This document shows, one piece after another, positions 43,035-55,081 of a stretch of 64,000 bases of DNA. Within the stretch, counting starts at the first letter, position 1; every line of letters starts with the position of its first letter. Under the pieces are notes generated by a model that saw nothing but the letters and a program-made list of their open reading frames with translations, was not told where the DNA came from and made no database searches. The stretch is from Bacillus massilinigeriensis (GTDB taxonomy: Bacteria; Bacillota; Bacilli; Bacillales; Cytobacillaceae), in assembly GCF_900117315.1 (NCBI RefSeq), contig NZ_LT630337.1, forward strand, positions 3,047,601 through 3,111,600. The letters are read 5' to 3'. The translations under genes were made by a program, and so were the position numbers.

Positions 43035-44321
43035 TTATTTTAACTTTGAAAAGGCATTTTCTGCTGCCTTTATTGTTTTTTCAATATCTTCATCGGAATG
43101 CTCAGTTGATAAGAATAGACCTTCAAATTGAGAAGGTGGTAAGAATACTCCTTGTTCAGCCATTTCACGATAATATGCTGTAAAATAGTCTAAATTAGAG
43201 GATTTGGCTGTTTCATAATTAATGACCTTTTCATTTGTAAAGAAGAACCCAATCATTGAACCTGCACGATTAAACGTATGTGGAATGTCATACTTTTCAG
43301 CAGCCGCATGAATACCTGCTTCAAGCAAGTCTGCTTTACGAATAAATTCCTTATAAGTGTCAGGTGTAAGCTGGCGTAATGTTTCATATCCTGCCGTCAT
43401 CGCAAGTGGATTTCCCGAAAGAGTACCAGCTTGATATACTGGACCACTTGGCGCAATTTGCTCCATGATTTGCGCGCGACCACCATATGCACCGACTGGA
43501 AGCCCTCCACCGATTACCTTTCCTAGGCAGGTTAAATCTGGCTTGATATTAAAATATCCTTGAGCGCAATGATAATCCACACGAAATCCAGTCATAACCT
43601 CATCAAAAATTAGCAATGCTCCATATTGAGTCGTAATTTCCCGAAGTCCTTCTAAAAATCCTGGAACTGGTGGAACTACTCCCATATTTCCAGCAACCGG
43701 TTCGACAATAATACAAGCAATGTCTTCACCAAACTGTTCAAAAGCGAATTTCACGCCTTCTAAATCATTATATGCAACGGTAATCGTATTTTTTGCAATG
43801 CTTTCAGGAACACCTGGGCTATCAGGTAAACCTAATGTAGCAACACCTGATCCTGCTTTGATTAATAAGGAATCCCCGTGTCCATGATAGCTGCCTTCAA
43901 ATTTTAAGATTTTGTTTCTTCCAGTAAATCCACGAGCTAAGCGTAGGGCACTCATTGTTGCCTCTGTTCCGGAATTTACCATACGGATAATTTCTATTGA
44001 AGGTACACGCTCTTGAACTAGCTTTGCTAATTCATTTTCAATTAAGGTTGGAGCCCCAAAGCTTGTACCAAGCTCGGTTATCTTTTTCAATGATTCGACG
44101 ACCTGATCGTTTGTGTGCCCTAAAATTAGCGGTCCCCAGGATAGAACATAGTCGATATATTCGTTCCCATCGATATCGTAAATTTTTGAGCCCTTTCCAC
44201 GCTCCATAAAAATTGGATTCATGCCAACAGATTTAAAGGCACGTACAGGGCTGTTGACTCCACCCGGCATCAGTGTTTTGGCCTCTTTAAATGCTTCAAT
44301 GGATTTTGTATAGTTGCGCAA
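43035..44321 (-). CDS. hemL: Glutamate-1-semialdehyde aminotransferase
   Basis: PLP enzyme converting glutamate-1-semialdehyde to 5-aminolevulinate. Signature [13 protein letters not shown] at 17-29, GSYHGHGDS at 143-151, and PLP lysine K268 in [19 protein letters not shown]. 428 aa. TTG start at 44321 after GAGGGT. Last gene of hemAXCDBL and followed by the operon terminator. Confidence 0.97.
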   Translation of the reverse strand: MRNYTKSIEAFKEAKTLMPGGVNSPVRAFKSVGMNPIFMERGKGSKIYDIDGNEYIDYVLSWGPLILGHTNDQVVESLKKITELGTSFGAPTLIENELAKLVQERVPSIEIIRMVNSGTEATMSALRLARGFTGRNKILKFEGSYHGHGDSLLIKAGSGVATLGLPDSPGVPESIAKNTITVAYNDLEGVKFAFEQFGEDIACIIVEPVAGNMGVVPPVPGFLEGLREITTQYGALLIFDEVMTGFRVDYHCAQGYFNIKPDLTCLGKVIGGGLPVGAYGGRAQIMEQIAPSGPVYQAGTLSGNPLAMTAGYETLRQLTPDTYKEFIRKADLLEAGIHAAAEKYDIPHTFNRAGSMIGFFFTNEKVINYETAKSSNLDYFTAYYREMAEQGVFLPPSQFEGLFLSTEHSDEDIEKTIKAAENAFSKLK

Positions 44322-44392
44322 ATTAAACCCTCATTTCGTTTTTGCAAATTTACTTACATCTAATCAAAAGAAAGTTCATGTAACTTGATTTA

Positions 44393-45370
44393 TTATTGTT
44401 CTTTTAACCAGCGTGCAGCATCTTTAGCATGGTAGGTGATAATTAAATCAGCACCAGCACGTTTCATACCTGTTAGCATTTCCATAACGGTTTTTTCTTC
44501 ATCAATCCAGCCATTACCTGCTGCAGCTTTAACCATGGAGTATTCACCGCTAACATTGTAAATAACCACAGGAAGATTAAAATTATTTCTCACATCACGT
44601 ACAATATCTAAATATGGCATCCCTGGTTTGACGATAAGAAAATCTGCTCCTTCATTTGTATCAGATTCAGCCTCGCGCAATGCTTCCAAACGATTAGCAG
44701 GATCCATTTGATAGGACTTTCGATCGCCAAATTGTGGTGCAGACTGTGCAGCATCACGGAATGGCCCATAAAAAGCAGAAGCATATTTAACAGCATAAGA
44801 CATAATAGGCACATTAGTAAAACCAGCTTCATCAAGACCTTCTCTAATTGCAGCAACAAAGCCGTCCATCATATTCGATGGAGCAATGATATCTGCCCCA
44901 GCGCTTGCTTGGCTGACGGCTGTTTTGACTAGAAGCTCAAGGGATGGGTCGTTTAATACATCCCCATTTTCAATGACTCCACAGTGTCCGTGGCTAGTAT
45001 ATTCACAAAGGCAAGTATCAGCAATGACAATTAGTTCTGGATAATGGTCCTTAATCAACCGTGTTGCCTCTTGAACGATTCCATGATCATGATAAGCACC
45101 CGTTCCACATTCATCCTTCTCATTTGGAACTCCGAATAACAAGACAGATTTAATTCCTAATGATACAACCTCATCAAGCTCTTCCTTTAGGTTGTCCAAT
45201 GAAAGATGATAGACCTCTGGCATGGAAGGGATTTCATTTTTTATATTCTCACCTTCCACCACAAACAATGGATAAATGAAATCATCTAAAGTTAAATGAG
45301 TTTCGCGAACAAGCGCCCTCATATTACTAGTTGATCTTAAGCGACGATGACGATTAAATTGAAGATTCAT
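44393..45370 (-). CDS. hemB: Delta-aminolevulinic acid dehydratase (porphobilinogen synthase)
   Basis: Condenses two 5-aminolevulinate molecules to porphobilinogen. Zinc-type metal site [14 protein letters not shown] (three cysteines), and the two active-site lysines in [15 protein letters not shown] and [12 protein letters not shown]. 325 aa. ATG overlaps the hemD stop by four bases. Confidence 0.98.
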   Translation of the reverse strand: MNLQFNRHRRLRSTSNMRALVRETHLTLDDFIYPLFVVEGENIKNEIPSMPEVYHLSLDNLKEELDEVVSLGIKSVLLFGVPNEKDECGTGAYHDHGIVQEATRLIKDHYPELIVIADTCLCEYTSHGHCGVIENGDVLNDPSLELLVKTAVSQASAGADIIAPSNMMDGFVAAIREGLDEAGFTNVPIMSYAVKYASAFYGPFRDAAQSAPQFGDRKSYQMDPANRLEALREAESDTNEGADFLIVKPGMPYLDIVRDVRNNFNLPVVIYNVSGEYSMVKAAAGNGWIDEEKTVMEMLTGMKRAGADLIITYHAKDAARWLKEQ

Positions 45371-46161
45371 AACTTGTCGGCCTCCATATATTTCGATGTA
45401 TTTTCTATATATAAAATTAAACTTTTTACCATTTCATAAACAGTATATTTTTCCGGCATAACCTGTACTTTCAGACCAAAGGATTCTGCCTTTTTTCTTG
45501 CAACGGGTCCGATGCAAACAATTAGGGCACCCTCTAAGCTATGATGTAGCTCATATTTATTAACAATTGACATAAAGTTTTCAATTGTAGAGGGACTTGT
45601 AAAGGCAAGAATATCGATTATTCCGCTTTCCAATAGATTTCTTAGCTTTAACTTACTCTCTTCTGGAAAGAAGGTTTCATAGACAATGATTTCATCTACC
45701 TCTACCCCTATTGACCTTAATCGGGTAGAGATGTAATCCCGAGCTAAATTCCCTTTAGGTATCAATACCTTTGACCCTTTAGGAACGATTGGTATAAACT
45801 CTCGAATAAACCCTTCAGCAACATATTCCTTCGGAAGAAAATCTACTGGATATCCCTTTTCCAGAATCGCCTCTTCCGTTTTACTACCAATGACGGCAAT
45901 CTTGGGTAAAGGGAGGGCTTTATCTATATAAGAGAAAAAGATATCAACGGTTACTTTACTAGTGAAAATCATCCAGTCGTAGGTTGAGAGGCTTTGAACA
46001 ACATTTTTCAACTGCTCCTCTCCCACCGGTCGAAATTCGATTAATGGGATTTCTAAGGGAACACCGCCATATTCTCTCACTAATTTTGAAAATGAACCGG
46101 ACTGCTTCTGTCCCCTAGGAATAAAAACCCTTCTCCCCTCCAAGGGTAATGAGGTAGACAT
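45367..46161 (-). CDS. hemD: Uroporphyrinogen-III synthase
   Basis: Closes and inverts ring D of hydroxymethylbilane. Weakly conserved two-lobed family; visible marks are [19 protein letters not shown] at the start, [16 protein letters not shown] near residue 80, and [12 protein letters not shown] and [15 protein letters not shown] in the C-terminal half. 264 aa. ATG shares a base with the hemC stop. Position in hemAXCDBL settles the call. Confidence 0.94.
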   Translation of the reverse strand: MSTSLPLEGRRVFIPRGQKQSGSFSKLVREYGGVPLEIPLIEFRPVGEEQLKNVVQSLSTYDWMIFTSKVTVDIFFSYIDKALPLPKIAVIGSKTEEAILEKGYPVDFLPKEYVAEGFIREFIPIVPKGSKVLIPKGNLARDYISTRLRSIGVEVDEIIVYETFFPEESKLKLRNLLESGIIDILAFTSPSTIENFMSIVNKYELHHSLEGALIVCIGPVARKKAESFGLKVQVMPEKYTVYEMVKSLILYIENTSKYMEADKL

Positions 46162-47093
46162 TATTGATCAAGCTCCTCTTTTACTTGATCGATTAACTGC
46201 TTCGCACCTTTTTCAATTAATAGGTTCGCAGCAATTCCCCCAACCTCTTCGGGATTGGAACCCTTTACCCGTTCCTTAAAGATGGTCTTACCATCAGGTG
46301 AGGCCACAAGTGCATTAAGAATAATATCATTTTCTAGATCAATGGATGCATAGCCGGCAATCGGTACCTGACATCCACCTTCCATTTTATCAAGAAAGGC
46401 TCTTTCAGCGCGAACAGCTTGACTTGTCTTTTGACATGTGAATTTTTCCAGTAATTCTAAGAGCTCTTTATCACTTTCACGGCATTCAATAGATAATGCA
46501 CCTTGACCAACAGCTGGGATACATAAATCATCATCAAGAAATTCAGTAACAGTCTCCTTTGCCCAACCCATTCTTGATAGGCCAGCTGCAGCTAAAATAA
46601 TCGCATCATACTCGCCTTGTTCTAATTTAGATAGTCTTGTATCAATATTTCCACGGATCCACTTTATTTCTAAATCGGGACGCTTTGCCAATATTTGTGC
46701 GCTACGTCGAAGACTGCTAGTCCCTATGACAGAGCCAGGCTTTAAGTCAGCTAATTTAATATGATTCTTGGAAATAAGGGCATCGCGATGATCTTCCCTT
46801 ACTGGAATACATCCAATCATCAAACCTTCAGGGAGAACGGCTGGCATATCCTTCATACTATGTACTGCCATGTCAATCTCTTCATTTAGCATAGCCTGTT
46901 CAATTTCCTTAACAAAGAGACCTTTCCCACCAACCTTTGAAAGAGTCACATCAAGTATTTTATCACCCTTTGTCACAATTTCCTTTACCTCAAATTCAAA
47001 CGATGAATCGATTTTCTTTAATTGTTCAATTACCCAATTGGTTTGTGTTAAGGCTAATTTACTTCTTCTAGAACCAACAATGATTTTTCTCAT
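46161..47093 (-). CDS. hemC: Hydroxymethylbilane synthase (porphobilinogen deaminase)
   Basis: Polymerises four porphobilinogens on a dipyrromethane cofactor. Cofactor cysteine C241 in [12 protein letters not shown], catalytic aspartate D82 in AVHSMKDMP, and the arginine-rich [11 protein letters not shown]. 310 aa. ATG 47093 after GGAGG. Confidence 0.98.
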   Translation of the reverse strand: MRKIIVGSRRSKLALTQTNWVIEQLKKIDSSFEFEVKEIVTKGDKILDVTLSKVGGKGLFVKEIEQAMLNEEIDMAVHSMKDMPAVLPEGLMIGCIPVREDHRDALISKNHIKLADLKPGSVIGTSSLRRSAQILAKRPDLEIKWIRGNIDTRLSKLEQGEYDAIILAAAGLSRMGWAKETVTEFLDDDLCIPAVGQGALSIECRESDKELLELLEKFTCQKTSQAVRAERAFLDKMEGGCQVPIAGYASIDLENDIILNALVASPDGKTIFKERVKGSNPEEVGGIAANLLIEKGAKQLIDQVKEELDQ

Positions 47094-47158
47094 GATAGCC
47101 TCCTAGTATAAAATTAGGATATTTCAATTATTTATAATAATTTTGCTTATGACTCTTT

Positions 47159-47998
47159 TTAAGAATACCAAAAATGAAAGGCGGAAAGTTTTCCAAAAAG
47201 AAAAAAGTTGATCAACACAATCAAAAATGATGCAACATTCCATAATGCAAGTGATTTTCCATTAAGACCTTTACCAACACGCATATACAAATAGCTACTA
47301 AAGCTACATAAAACGATAAAAGAACCAATGACTTTGGCGTCATACCAATGCATATCAGGGACTTTAATATAGGCCCACTGTAATCCAAGAATAATGGCCA
47401 ATATCATCATCGGCACGCCAATAGCATTTAATACATAAGACATCTGCTCTAATCTTGTTAAATCCGCTATTCTTAATAGTCTTTTCCCCCACTTTTTCCT
47501 TTTCAATAGATCATATTGAATTAAATAAAGTAAAGAAAACATAAATGATAATGAAAAGGCCCCATAGGCTAGAATGGCAATGGTTATATGTATGAATAAG
47601 AGCTCAGAAACTAACTTCACCGCCATGACATTCGACTCTAATTGGACAGGTGCAAAGGTATGGATAGCCATAATAGAAAATCCCAGTACATTTGTAAAAA
47701 AGACGATGAAATCGACCCGTAATAGACGATTAATCCCAAGCGATAAGGTAACGAGCACCCAAGCATAAAAATAGAGACCCTCAGAGATGGTTAATACAGG
47801 GAATCTTCCTGTTTTAACCATATATAAAAATAAAAAAATTGTTTGCAAAACCCAAACAAACGCAAGTAACCAGAAGGCAATTTTATTTGCTTTCCGGTTA
47901 CTATTAAGAAAATCAATAAAATATAAAAGGACACTTAAAGCATACAAAACGACTGTCAGTTCATGTAGCTTGACCATAGTAATGTCATTCATAGTCAA
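47159..47998 (-). CDS. hemX: HemX, CcsA-family membrane regulator of HemA
   Basis: About eight transmembrane helices through 279 residues, with the CcsA/ResC-type pattern late in the protein (IGVPMMILAIILGLQWAYI). In B. subtilis HemX lowers the cellular level of HemA; it is not itself a biosynthetic enzyme. Lies directly after hemA in the operon. Confidence 0.93.
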   Translation of the reverse strand: MTMNDITMVKLHELTVVLYALSVLLYFIDFLNSNRKANKIAFWLLAFVWVLQTIFLFLYMVKTGRFPVLTISEGLYFYAWVLVTLSLGINRLLRVDFIVFFTNVLGFSIMAIHTFAPVQLESNVMAVKLVSELLFIHITIAILAYGAFSLSFMFSLLYLIQYDLLKRKKWGKRLLRIADLTRLEQMSYVLNAIGVPMMILAIILGLQWAYIKVPDMHWYDAKVIGSFIVLCSFSSYLYMRVGKGLNGKSLALWNVASFLIVLINFFLFGKLSAFHFWYS

Positions 47999-48006
47999 GA
48001 CCTCGT

Positions 48007-49359
48007 TTATGATTGAAAGGAAACGGAAGGCTGTGCGGATTGAACCATAACCCGTTCAGTTTCAGCATCACGCTTTTCTTGTTCCTTTATCACAAGCTCT
48101 TCTATATTAAAAATCTGTACGAATAAATCCAATGCTTGACGAGCATCTTTTCTTGTTGACAACTCTTTTGCTTGTAAAATAGGATCCTTAAGCATTTGGT
48201 TAATAATACTTTTCGTATGCTTGTTTAACACTTTAATATCTCGTTCAGATAGATTTGGTAGCTTTCGTTCAATGCTTTTCATCGTTTCTGACTGAATCAA
48301 GGTCGCTTTTTCCCTAAGAGCAGAAATGACAGGAACGACTCCTAGCATATTTAACCACTGCTTAAAATCCACGATTTCGCCTTCAATCATCAGGTAAATC
48401 TCTTCAGCTGCTTTTTTTCTTTCCTGTAAATTCGCTTCAACGATTCCCTCTAAATCATCGATATCATAGAGAAATACATTTTCTAACTCAGCAATCTGAG
48501 GGTCTAAGTCACGAGGAACCGCAATATCCACCATAAATAATGGTTTGCCCTTTCGGAGTTTTGCGACTGTCTCCATCAATTCCTTCGTAATAACAAAATC
48601 CTTCGCTCCAGTTGAACTTATAAGAATATCCGCTACAGTAAGGGAAGCTTTTAGATCTTGTAATGGTTTGGCATCCCCTTCAAAACGACTTGCTAAGTCC
48701 TTTGCCTTTTCAAAAGTTCGGTTGATGACAGTAACCTTGCTAACTCCATTTCCATGGAGGTTTTGAATAGCAAGTTCCCCCATTTTTCCTGCTCCTAAGA
48801 TAAGCACATGCTTCTGATTTAGTTCACCAAAAATCTTTTTCGCTAATTCCACTGCTGCATAGCTAACAGACACCGCATTTGCACCGATTTCCGTTTCGGA
48901 ATGAGCGCGCTTAGCTAATGTTACAGCTTGTTTAAACAGTTGATTGAAGACTGTTCCGGTTGTTTTCTCCTCTTGCCCCTTCAAAAAGCTTGATCGCACT
49001 TGTCCCAAAATTTGTGTTTCTCCAAGAACAAGAGAATCTAAGCCACAGGCAACCTTAAAGAGATGTTCAACCGCTCCATCCTGTTCATAAATAAATAGAA
49101 AAGGAGAAAACTCACTAATCTCAATTTGAAACCATTGGGACAAAAATTCCTTAACATAATATCGACCAGTATGAAGCTGATCCACGACTGCATAGATTTC
49201 CGTCCGGTTACAAGTAGACACAATCACGTTTTCTAATATACTTTTTTTCGAATTTAGTACTTTCATCGCATCCCCTATTTGCGATGGGTTAAAGGTCAAT
49301 CGTTCACGTATTTCTACTGGGGCAGTTTTGTGATTAAGACCAACGACCAAAATGTGCAT
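48007..49359 (-). CDS. hemA: Glutamyl-tRNA reductase
   Basis: First committed enzyme of C5-pathway tetrapyrrole synthesis; reduces Glu-tRNA to glutamate-1-semialdehyde. Catalytic cysteine C50 in [19 protein letters not shown]-binding region [18 protein letters not shown]-terminal dimerisation helices. 450 aa. GGGGGTG ribosome site upstream of ATG 49359. First gene of hemAXCDBL. Confidence 0.98.
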   Translation of the reverse strand: MHILVVGLNHKTAPVEIRERLTFNPSQIGDAMKVLNSKKSILENVIVSTCNRTEIYAVVDQLHTGRYYVKEFLSQWFQIEISEFSPFLFIYEQDGAVEHLFKVACGLDSLVLGETQILGQVRSSFLKGQEEKTTGTVFNQLFKQAVTLAKRAHSETEIGANAVSVSYAAVELAKKIFGELNQKHVLILGAGKMGELAIQNLHGNGVSKVTVINRTFEKAKDLASRFEGDAKPLQDLKASLTVADILISSTGAKDFVITKELMETVAKLRKGKPLFMVDIAVPRDLDPQIAELENVFLYDIDDLEGIVEANLQERKKAAEEIYLMIEGEIVDFKQWLNMLGVVPVISALREKATLIQSETMKSIERKLPNLSERDIKVLNKHTKSIINQMLKDPILQAKELSTRKDARQALDLFVQIFNIEELVIKEQEKRDAETERVMVQSAQPSVSFQS

Positions 49360-49432
49360 GGTAAATTGACACCCCCAAAAAAGTAAAGCTTCTAACTGTT
49401 CGTATTTTAAAATAATGATAAAAGTTTATAAA

Positions 49433-49472
49433 TTATAATTATTTCCACAATTCACTATTATTAATTATAGCA
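49433..49472 (-). promoter_or_regulatory. hemA promoter with PerR-box-like sequence
   Basis: Minus strand extended -10 TGCTATAAT (49464-49472). Just downstream, 49433-49447 reads TTATAATTATTTCCA on the plus strand, 12 of 15 matches to the PerR box TTATAATTATTATAA. PerR control of hemAXCDBL is established in B. subtilis; here the site is inferred. Confidence 0.55.
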
Positions 49473-49650
49473 CGCACAAATTTGTATAATTTTAAAAAAA
49501 TGTGAACAGATAATGAAATCCTATGATATGATTATGAATTGAAATAAATAATTCTGATGAAAATGTGTACAAAATTCGACATTCTTCCCTATGTACAATA
49601 TCAAAAAAACAAGGAACATTCAAGTAAACCTTATCGGAAGGTGAGAAATG

Positions 49651-50136
49651 ATGAAAAACCAACGAATTTTCCCAGGAATTATCCTGATTGGCTTTGGGGT
49701 CTATTTCTTTCTACAGCAATCAAATATTATGTTATTTAAGGAATTTTATACATGGCCAACCTTATTATTAATCGTAGGCGTTGCCTTCCTATTTCAAGGC
49801 TACGGTGCCAAGGATTATGAGGCGATCTTTCCTGGTGTCATTTTAACCGGGTTTGGTATTCATTTTCATGTGGTCAACCGGTTAGAAATTTGGCCTGATC
49901 ACATCGGTGCGTTCATTCTCATTATAGCTCTAGGCTTTTTATTACGTTATCAAAAGGTTGGAGCAGGACTATTTCAAGGGTTGCTTTTCCTAACTCTTGC
50001 CATCTGTTTGCTATTTTATGACAAGATTGTTCAGTGGTTTGGTTTAGTTGAAAGTAGTGTTTCCATAGCATGGAAGTTTTGGCCAATTGCGCTCGTTTGT
50101 GTTGGTTGCTATCTTCTTTTTATTCGGAAAAAATAA
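49651..50136 (+). CDS. LiaF/LiaI-like four-helix membrane protein
   Basis: Five or so short hydrophobic segments with the paired patterns typical of LiaI/LiaF-type transmembrane regions (RIFPGIILIGFGVYFFL repeated as AIFPGVILTGFGIHFHV; FWPIALVCVGCYLLF). No cytoplasmic or C-terminal LiaF domain. About 161 aa. Start is ATG 49651 (seven bases from AAGGTG) or 49648. Lone plus-strand gene between hemA and engB. Function unknown; members often appear in envelope-stress regulons. Confidence 0.78.
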   Translation: MKNQRIFPGIILIGFGVYFFLQQSNIMLFKEFYTWPTLLLIVGVAFLFQGYGAKDYEAIFPGVILTGFGIHFHVVNRLEIWPDHIGAFILIIALGFLLRYQKVGAGLFQGLLFLTLAICLLFYDKIVQWFGLVESSVSIAWKFWPIALVCVGCYLLFIRKK

Positions 50137-50138
50137 AT

Positions 50139-50154
50139 TGCCTGGCATCATCCA
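50139..50154. repeat. Half-copy of the GGTGCC palindrome family
   Basis: TGCCTGGCATCATCCA matches 14 of 16 bases of TGCCAGGCACCATCCA in the 35.7-kb palindrome, directly after the stop of the LiaF-like gene. It looks like a decayed copy. Confidence 0.45.
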
Positions 50155-50159
50155 TATAA

Positions 50160-50190
50160 AAAACCTGCAAAGAGTTCATTTGCAGGTTTT
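50160..50190. terminator. Bidirectional terminator between the LiaF-like gene and engB
   Basis: AAAACCTGCAAA pairs with TTTGCAGGTTTT around a 7-base loop; T-rich on both sides. Confidence 0.92.
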
Positions 50191-50197
50191 CTTTATA

Positions 50198-50779
50198 TTA
50201 CATATAACTTTCAATAACTGACCAAGCTTTGTCTTTTCCCTCTCCAGTTTCTGAAGAGAAAACAATAATCGTATCATTTGGATCAAGATCTAATTCTTCT
50301 TTTGTAACCTTAAGATGCTTTTGCCATTTTCCCTTAGGAATTTTATCTGCCTTCGTTGCAATGACTATACATGGTATTTCATAGTGCTTAAGGAAGTCAT
50401 ACATCATTACATCATCATTTGAAGGTGGATGGCGCAAATCTACAATGAGCACCACTGCCTTTAATTGCTCCCTAGTGGTTAAATAGGTTTCAATCATTTT
50501 CCCCCAGGCTTCTCGTTCCTTTTTAGACACCTTCGCATACCCATATCCAGGTACATCAACGAAATGTAAAATTTCGTTAATTAAATAAAAATTTAAGGTT
50601 TGCGTCTTTCCAGGTTTTGATGATATTCTTGCTAGCCCTTTTCGATTCAGCATTTTATTAATAAACGATGATTTTCCGACATTCGATCGCCCAGCTAAGG
50701 CAAACTCCGGAATAGACGTATCAGGATATTGGTCCGGCTTGACAGCACTGATGATAATTTCTGAACTCGTTACCTTCAT
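50198..50779 (-). CDS. engB: Ribosome biogenesis GTPase EngB (YsxC)
   Basis: Essential GTPase for 50S assembly. P-loop GRSNVGKSS at 30-38, G3 [15 protein letters not shown], and G4 IATKADKI. 193 aa. ATG overlaps the lonA stop by four bases, the usual lonA-ysxC pair. Confidence 0.97.
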   Translation of the reverse strand: MKVTSSEIIISAVKPDQYPDTSIPEFALAGRSNVGKSSFINKMLNRKGLARISSKPGKTQTLNFYLINEILHFVDVPGYGYAKVSKKEREAWGKMIETYLTTREQLKAVVLIVDLRHPPSNDDVMMYDFLKHYEIPCIVIATKADKIPKGKWQKHLKVTKEELDLDPNDTIIVFSSETGEGKDKAWSVIESYM

Positions 50780-53103
50780 TTTCCGGCACCACCAATCAAT
50801 GCCTCGTTTAACACCTCGTCAACATGTGAGACAAGAACAAATTGTAGCTCCTCACGTACACTTTCAGGGATATCATCAAGATCCTTTTCATTATCCTTTG
50901 GACAAATGATCTTAGTTAATCCAGCACGGTGGGCACTTAAGGTCTTTTCTTTTAAGCCCCCAATTGGCAATACTCGACCTCGTAATGTAATCTCTCCAGT
51001 CATTCCAACCTCTCTACGAATCGGCTTACCAGTTAAGGCAGAAACAAGGGCTGTAGTAATGGTTATCCCTGCAGAAGGGCCATCCTTTGGGACTGCTCCT
51101 TCTGGTACATGGATATGAATGTCATATTTTTCATGGAAATCTTCTTCAATGCCTAGCTCACGAGCTTTAGATCGAACATAGCTAAATGCGGCTTGAGCTG
51201 ATTCCTTCATAACATCCCCAAGCTTACCAGTTAGAACGAGCTTACCTTTTCCAGGTGACAGAGATACCTCGATTTGAAGAGTATCCCCACCAACAGTGGT
51301 GTATGCTAGACCTGTAGCCACACCTACTTGATCCTCAAGCTCTGCCTGACCATAGCGGAAAATGGTTTTTCCTAAAAACTCCTCTAAATTTTTATCTGTT
51401 ACAACAACCCGTTTCTTTTCCCCCGAAACAATAATTTTCGCTGTTTTTCGGCAAATGGCAGCGAGCTGACGCTCTAAACTCCTTACTCCAGCTTCTCTTG
51501 TATAGTAGCGAACGATTTTTTGAATAGCATCCTCGCGAACTTGTAGCATTGACTTTGAAAGGCCGTGCTCATGAAGCTGTTTTTGCAATAAGTGATCTTT
51601 AGCAATATGTATCTTTTCCAGCTCCGTATAACCGGCAATCGTAATGATTTCCATCCGATCTCTTAATGGACCTGGAATGGTTGCTAAATTATTAGCTGTG
51701 GCAATGAACATAACCTTTGATAAATCATAAGGCTCCTCAATATAATGATCACTAAAGTTATAATTTTGTTCAGGATCTAATACCTCTAACATAGCTGAGG
51801 ATGGATCACCGCGAAAATCATTGGACATTTTATCGATTTCATCTAATAGAAATACAGGGTTAATCGTCCCAGCCTTTTTCATTCCTTGAATGATTCTGCC
51901 TGGCATTGCCCCAACATACGTTCTACGGTGACCTCGTATTTCTGATTCATCTCGAACCCCTCCAAGTGAAACTCGAACAAACCTTCGATTCAAGGAGGTG
52001 GCAATCGAACGTGCAAGACTTGTTTTACCAACCCCTGGAGGTCCCGCTAAGCATAAAATCGGACCCTTTAATGAGTTGGTCATTTTTTGGACAGCTAAGT
52101 ATTCGAGAACGCGTTCCTTCACCTTCTCAAGACCATAATGATCCTCATTTAATATCCGTTCTGCTTTTCGAATATCCAAATCATCCTCTGTTGCATTTGA
52201 CCAAGGGAGGGAGATTAGCCATTCTATGTAATTTCGAATCACAGCACTTTCAGCAGAGCTTGAAGGTACCTTTTCATACCGGTCTAATTCTTTGAATGCC
52301 GTTTTTTCAACATTTTCAGGCATACCAGCTTGTTCAATTCGCTCTGTTAGTTCACCGATTTCTCCGGTTTTTCCTTCTTTATCTCCAAGTTCCTTTTGTA
52401 TGGCCTTCATTTGTTCACGCAAATAATATTCTTTTTGCGTTCTTTCCATTGATTTCTTAACACGCTGTCCAATCTTTTTCTCTAGGCTTAAGACTTCCTT
52501 TTCATTATGGATAATCTCAATAACATGGGTCATTCTTTCTTTTACATTAATTGTTTCAAGAATTTCCTGCTTTTCTTTCAGCTTCAATGGCAAATGAGAA
52601 GCAATGATATCAGCCATTCTTCCCGGCTCTTCAATATCTGTCACAGATGAATAGGTTTCGGCAGATATCTTTTTAGACATTTTTATATATTGCTCAAAAT
52701 ACTCAAGCATCGTCCTCATTAAGGCTTCGTCTTCAACATCCTTTGTTTCTGGATCTTCGAAGGTTTTTAAGCTGACTGCATAGTACTCTTCTTCATCATA
52801 AAAGGACACTATCTCTGCTCTTTTTAACCCTTCTACTAAAACACGAATCGTACCATTAGGAAGCTTTAACATTTGTTTCACTTTTGTTAATGTTCCCATT
52901 TTGTATATATCTTCTTCAACCGGCTCATCAATGGATACATCTATTTGAGTCGTTAAAAAAATTAAGCTGTTATCTACCATTGCCTTTTCAAGAGCTTGAA
53001 CGGATTTATCTCGCCCTACGTCCAAATGAAGGACCATTGTAGGATAAACAAGTAAGCCCCGAAGCGGCAGGAGGGGAACGGTGATTTCTTCCATATTGGC
53101 CAT
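50776..53103 (-). CDS. lonA: ATP-dependent protease LonA
   Basis: Cytoplasmic AAA+ serine protease. Substrate-binding LON domain about 8-205 ([19 protein letters not shown]), coiled coil, AAA+ module with Walker [10 protein letters not shown] and Walker B FLLDEIDK, and a C-terminal protease domain with the catalytic Ser in [10 protein letters not shown] and Lys in [11 protein letters not shown]. 775 aa. Start ATG 53103 follows GGAGGT. Confidence 0.98.
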   Translation of the reverse strand: MANMEEITVPLLPLRGLLVYPTMVLHLDVGRDKSVQALEKAMVDNSLIFLTTQIDVSIDEPVEEDIYKMGTLTKVKQMLKLPNGTIRVLVEGLKRAEIVSFYDEEEYYAVSLKTFEDPETKDVEDEALMRTMLEYFEQYIKMSKKISAETYSSVTDIEEPGRMADIIASHLPLKLKEKQEILETINVKERMTHVIEIIHNEKEVLSLEKKIGQRVKKSMERTQKEYYLREQMKAIQKELGDKEGKTGEIGELTERIEQAGMPENVEKTAFKELDRYEKVPSSSAESAVIRNYIEWLISLPWSNATEDDLDIRKAERILNEDHYGLEKVKERVLEYLAVQKMTNSLKGPILCLAGPPGVGKTSLARSIATSLNRRFVRVSLGGVRDESEIRGHRRTYVGAMPGRIIQGMKKAGTINPVFLLDEIDKMSNDFRGDPSSAMLEVLDPEQNYNFSDHYIEEPYDLSKVMFIATANNLATIPGPLRDRMEIITIAGYTELEKIHIAKDHLLQKQLHEHGLSKSMLQVREDAIQKIVRYYTREAGVRSLERQLAAICRKTAKIIVSGEKKRVVVTDKNLEEFLGKTIFRYGQAELEDQVGVATGLAYTTVGGDTLQIEVSLSPGKGKLVLTGKLGDVMKESAQAAFSYVRSKARELGIEEDFHEKYDIHIHVPEGAVPKDGPSAGITITTALVSALTGKPIRREVGMTGEITLRGRVLPIGGLKEKTLSAHRAGLTKIICPKDNEKDLDDIPESVREELQFVLVSHVDEVLNEALIGGAGK

Positions 53104-53248
53104 AACTATGTACCTCCATCAGAATCTATTATCCATCTAAAAATATTTTAATCTTTGTACAAATTCTAACCCATTTAGGAAAAAGTGTCTAATATGAAAA
53201 GCGGTAGCGACCATTTATACATGACTAGACCTGAGTATATTTTTCACA

Positions 53249-53288
53249 AAAATAAAACCTCGGTTTGTACATATCTGCAAACCGAAGT
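53249..53288 (-). terminator. lonB terminator
   Basis: Minus strand ACTTCGGTTTG / CAAACCGAGGT, 10-base loop, then TTTATTTTTG. It separates lonB from lonA. Confidence 0.88.
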
Positions 53289-53377
53289 CACCCTTGTTTC
53301 TAGTATAGTGTAGACCTATTTCTCAGCATGTTCAAATTTAAAGGTGAACGGATGCCGTGTTTACACCATAAGAGAAT

Positions 53378-55045
53378 TTAAATACTTTCCTTCTTTTTTA
53401 ATTCAACAGAAGCAGTAATGGCTTGTTCCTCGGCATATTCCTTTAATAAGGCGATTTCAAATACCTCCGATAGATGAGTAACCGGTATAATCTCGATGTC
53501 TTTTATTTCTTTTAACATGCCCTGTAAATTTTCCTTTGGAATGATCACCTTTTGGACCCCAGCCTTTTTCGCTGCCTTCACCTTTGGATATACTCCACCA
53601 ATCGGCTTAACATTTCCATGTATGCTAATTTCACCAGTCATCGCAACCTTGTGGTCAATCGGATGCTTATAAATTGCTGAATATATTCCCGTAGCCATGG
53701 CAATACCCGCTGAAGGTCCGTCAATTGGGACACCCCCCGGAAAATTCACATGGATATCAAACTCATCCGCTGGGACCCCCATGGAACGGAGGACAGTGAT
53801 GACATTCTCAATTGAACCCTTCGCCATACTTTTTCTGCGGATTGATTTCCCTTTATCCCCAATACTTTCTTCCTCAACAATTCCCGTAATATTGATTGAG
53901 CCTGACCCTTTTGTCGGAATCACAGTTACCTCAATTTCAAGAAGAGCACCCGTATTCGGACCATATACAGCCAGACCATTAACAAGCCCTACTGTTGACG
54001 CTTCACCTATTCTTCTTTCCATCCGAGGAGTAAGCTGACTTGAATGAATGACCCATTCGATATCCTCGTCTTTAATATAATTTCTGTCCTCTGTTATGGC
54101 GAGTCCTGCTGAAATCTGAATCATATTTACAGCCTCTCGACCATTCCGAGCATATTGAGCTAAAGTATTTAATCCAACCTCACTGATTGCTAAATTTACC
54201 TTAGCTGCTGCTTTTCGTGCAACTTTCTCAATTTCTTCTTCCGTTAATTCACGAAAAAATACTTCCATGCACCTTGATCGGATGGCTGGTGGAATCTCGC
54301 TCGGAGTTCTTGTAGTGGCTCCAATCAGTCTAAAATCAGCCGGGAGACCGTTCTTAAAAATATCATGAATATGTGAAGGAATCTGGGTATTTTCCTCACT
54401 ATAATAGGCACTTTCTAAAAACACTTTACGATCCTCTAGTACTTTTAATAGCTTATTCATTTGTATCGGGTGTAATTCCCCAATTTCATCAATAAACAAA
54501 ACACCACCATGCGCATTGGTTACAGCTCCCTGTTTCGGCTGAGGAATACCAGCTTGTCCCATTGCACCGGCACCTTGATAAATTGGATCGTGAACGGACC
54601 CAATTAATGGATCAGCAATTCCCCTTTCATCAAAACGCGCTGTAGTTGCATCAAGCTCTACAAAAACAGAAGAAAATTGGAAAGGGGATTTTGGATTCCT
54701 TTTCGCTTCCTCTAATACAAGTCTGGCCGCGGCCGTCTTTCCTACACCAGGGGGACCATAAATAATCACATGTTGTGGATTTGGACCGCAAAGCGCGGCT
54801 TTTAACGACTTAATGCCATCCTCTTGACCAACAATATCTGAAAATGTCATTGGACGGACTCGTTCAGATAATGGCTCTGTTAAAGAAATAGACCGCATCT
54901 TTTTCAACTGATCCATTTCTTTTTTTGATTCTCTATCAATAGAAACTTTTTGGGTACGTTGACTTTTTAATAAGTTCCAAAAGTATAGTCCAATAATGAT
55001 TCCAAAAAATAACTGAACAAATAAAGCAATCCCTGTCCAACTCAT
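53378..55045 (-). CDS. lonB: Sporulation Lon-like protease LonB
   Basis: Membrane-anchored Lon-like protease active in the forespore. Transmembrane segment about 4-25 (TGIALFVQLFFGIIIGLYF), AAA+ Walker A GPPGVGKT at 97-104, Walker B VLFIDEIGEL, and a protease domain with DGPSAGIAMA (Ser) and KPIGGVYPKVKAAKK (Lys). It lacks the N-terminal LON domain. 555 aa. Good GGAGGG site. A perfect SigF promoter lies upstream, consistent with forespore expression in B. subtilis. Confidence 0.96.
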   Translation of the reverse strand: MSWTGIALFVQLFFGIIIGLYFWNLLKSQRTQKVSIDRESKKEMDQLKKMRSISLTEPLSERVRPMTFSDIVGQEDGIKSLKAALCGPNPQHVIIYGPPGVGKTAAARLVLEEAKRNPKSPFQFSSVFVELDATTARFDERGIADPLIGSVHDPIYQGAGAMGQAGIPQPKQGAVTNAHGGVLFIDEIGELHPIQMNKLLKVLEDRKVFLESAYYSEENTQIPSHIHDIFKNGLPADFRLIGATTRTPSEIPPAIRSRCMEVFFRELTEEEIEKVARKAAAKVNLAISEVGLNTLAQYARNGREAVNMIQISAGLAITEDRNYIKDEDIEWVIHSSQLTPRMERRIGEASTVGLVNGLAVYGPNTGALLEIEVTVIPTKGSGSINITGIVEEESIGDKGKSIRRKSMAKGSIENVITVLRSMGVPADEFDIHVNFPGGVPIDGPSAGIAMATGIYSAIYKHPIDHKVAMTGEISIHGNVKPIGGVYPKVKAAKKAGVQKVIIPKENLQGMLKEIKDIEIIPVTHLSEVFEIALLKEYAEEQAITASVELKKKESI

Positions 55046-55081
55046 TATTTATCCCTCCTGCATTTCTTCCCGTTGTTTATC

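Noticed and set aside
53104-53377. Possible small gene or CtsR/HrcA site between lonB and lonA
   Set aside because: Only the lonB terminator is visible; I found no tandem GGTCAAA-type heptads or CIRCE repeat and no supported frame.
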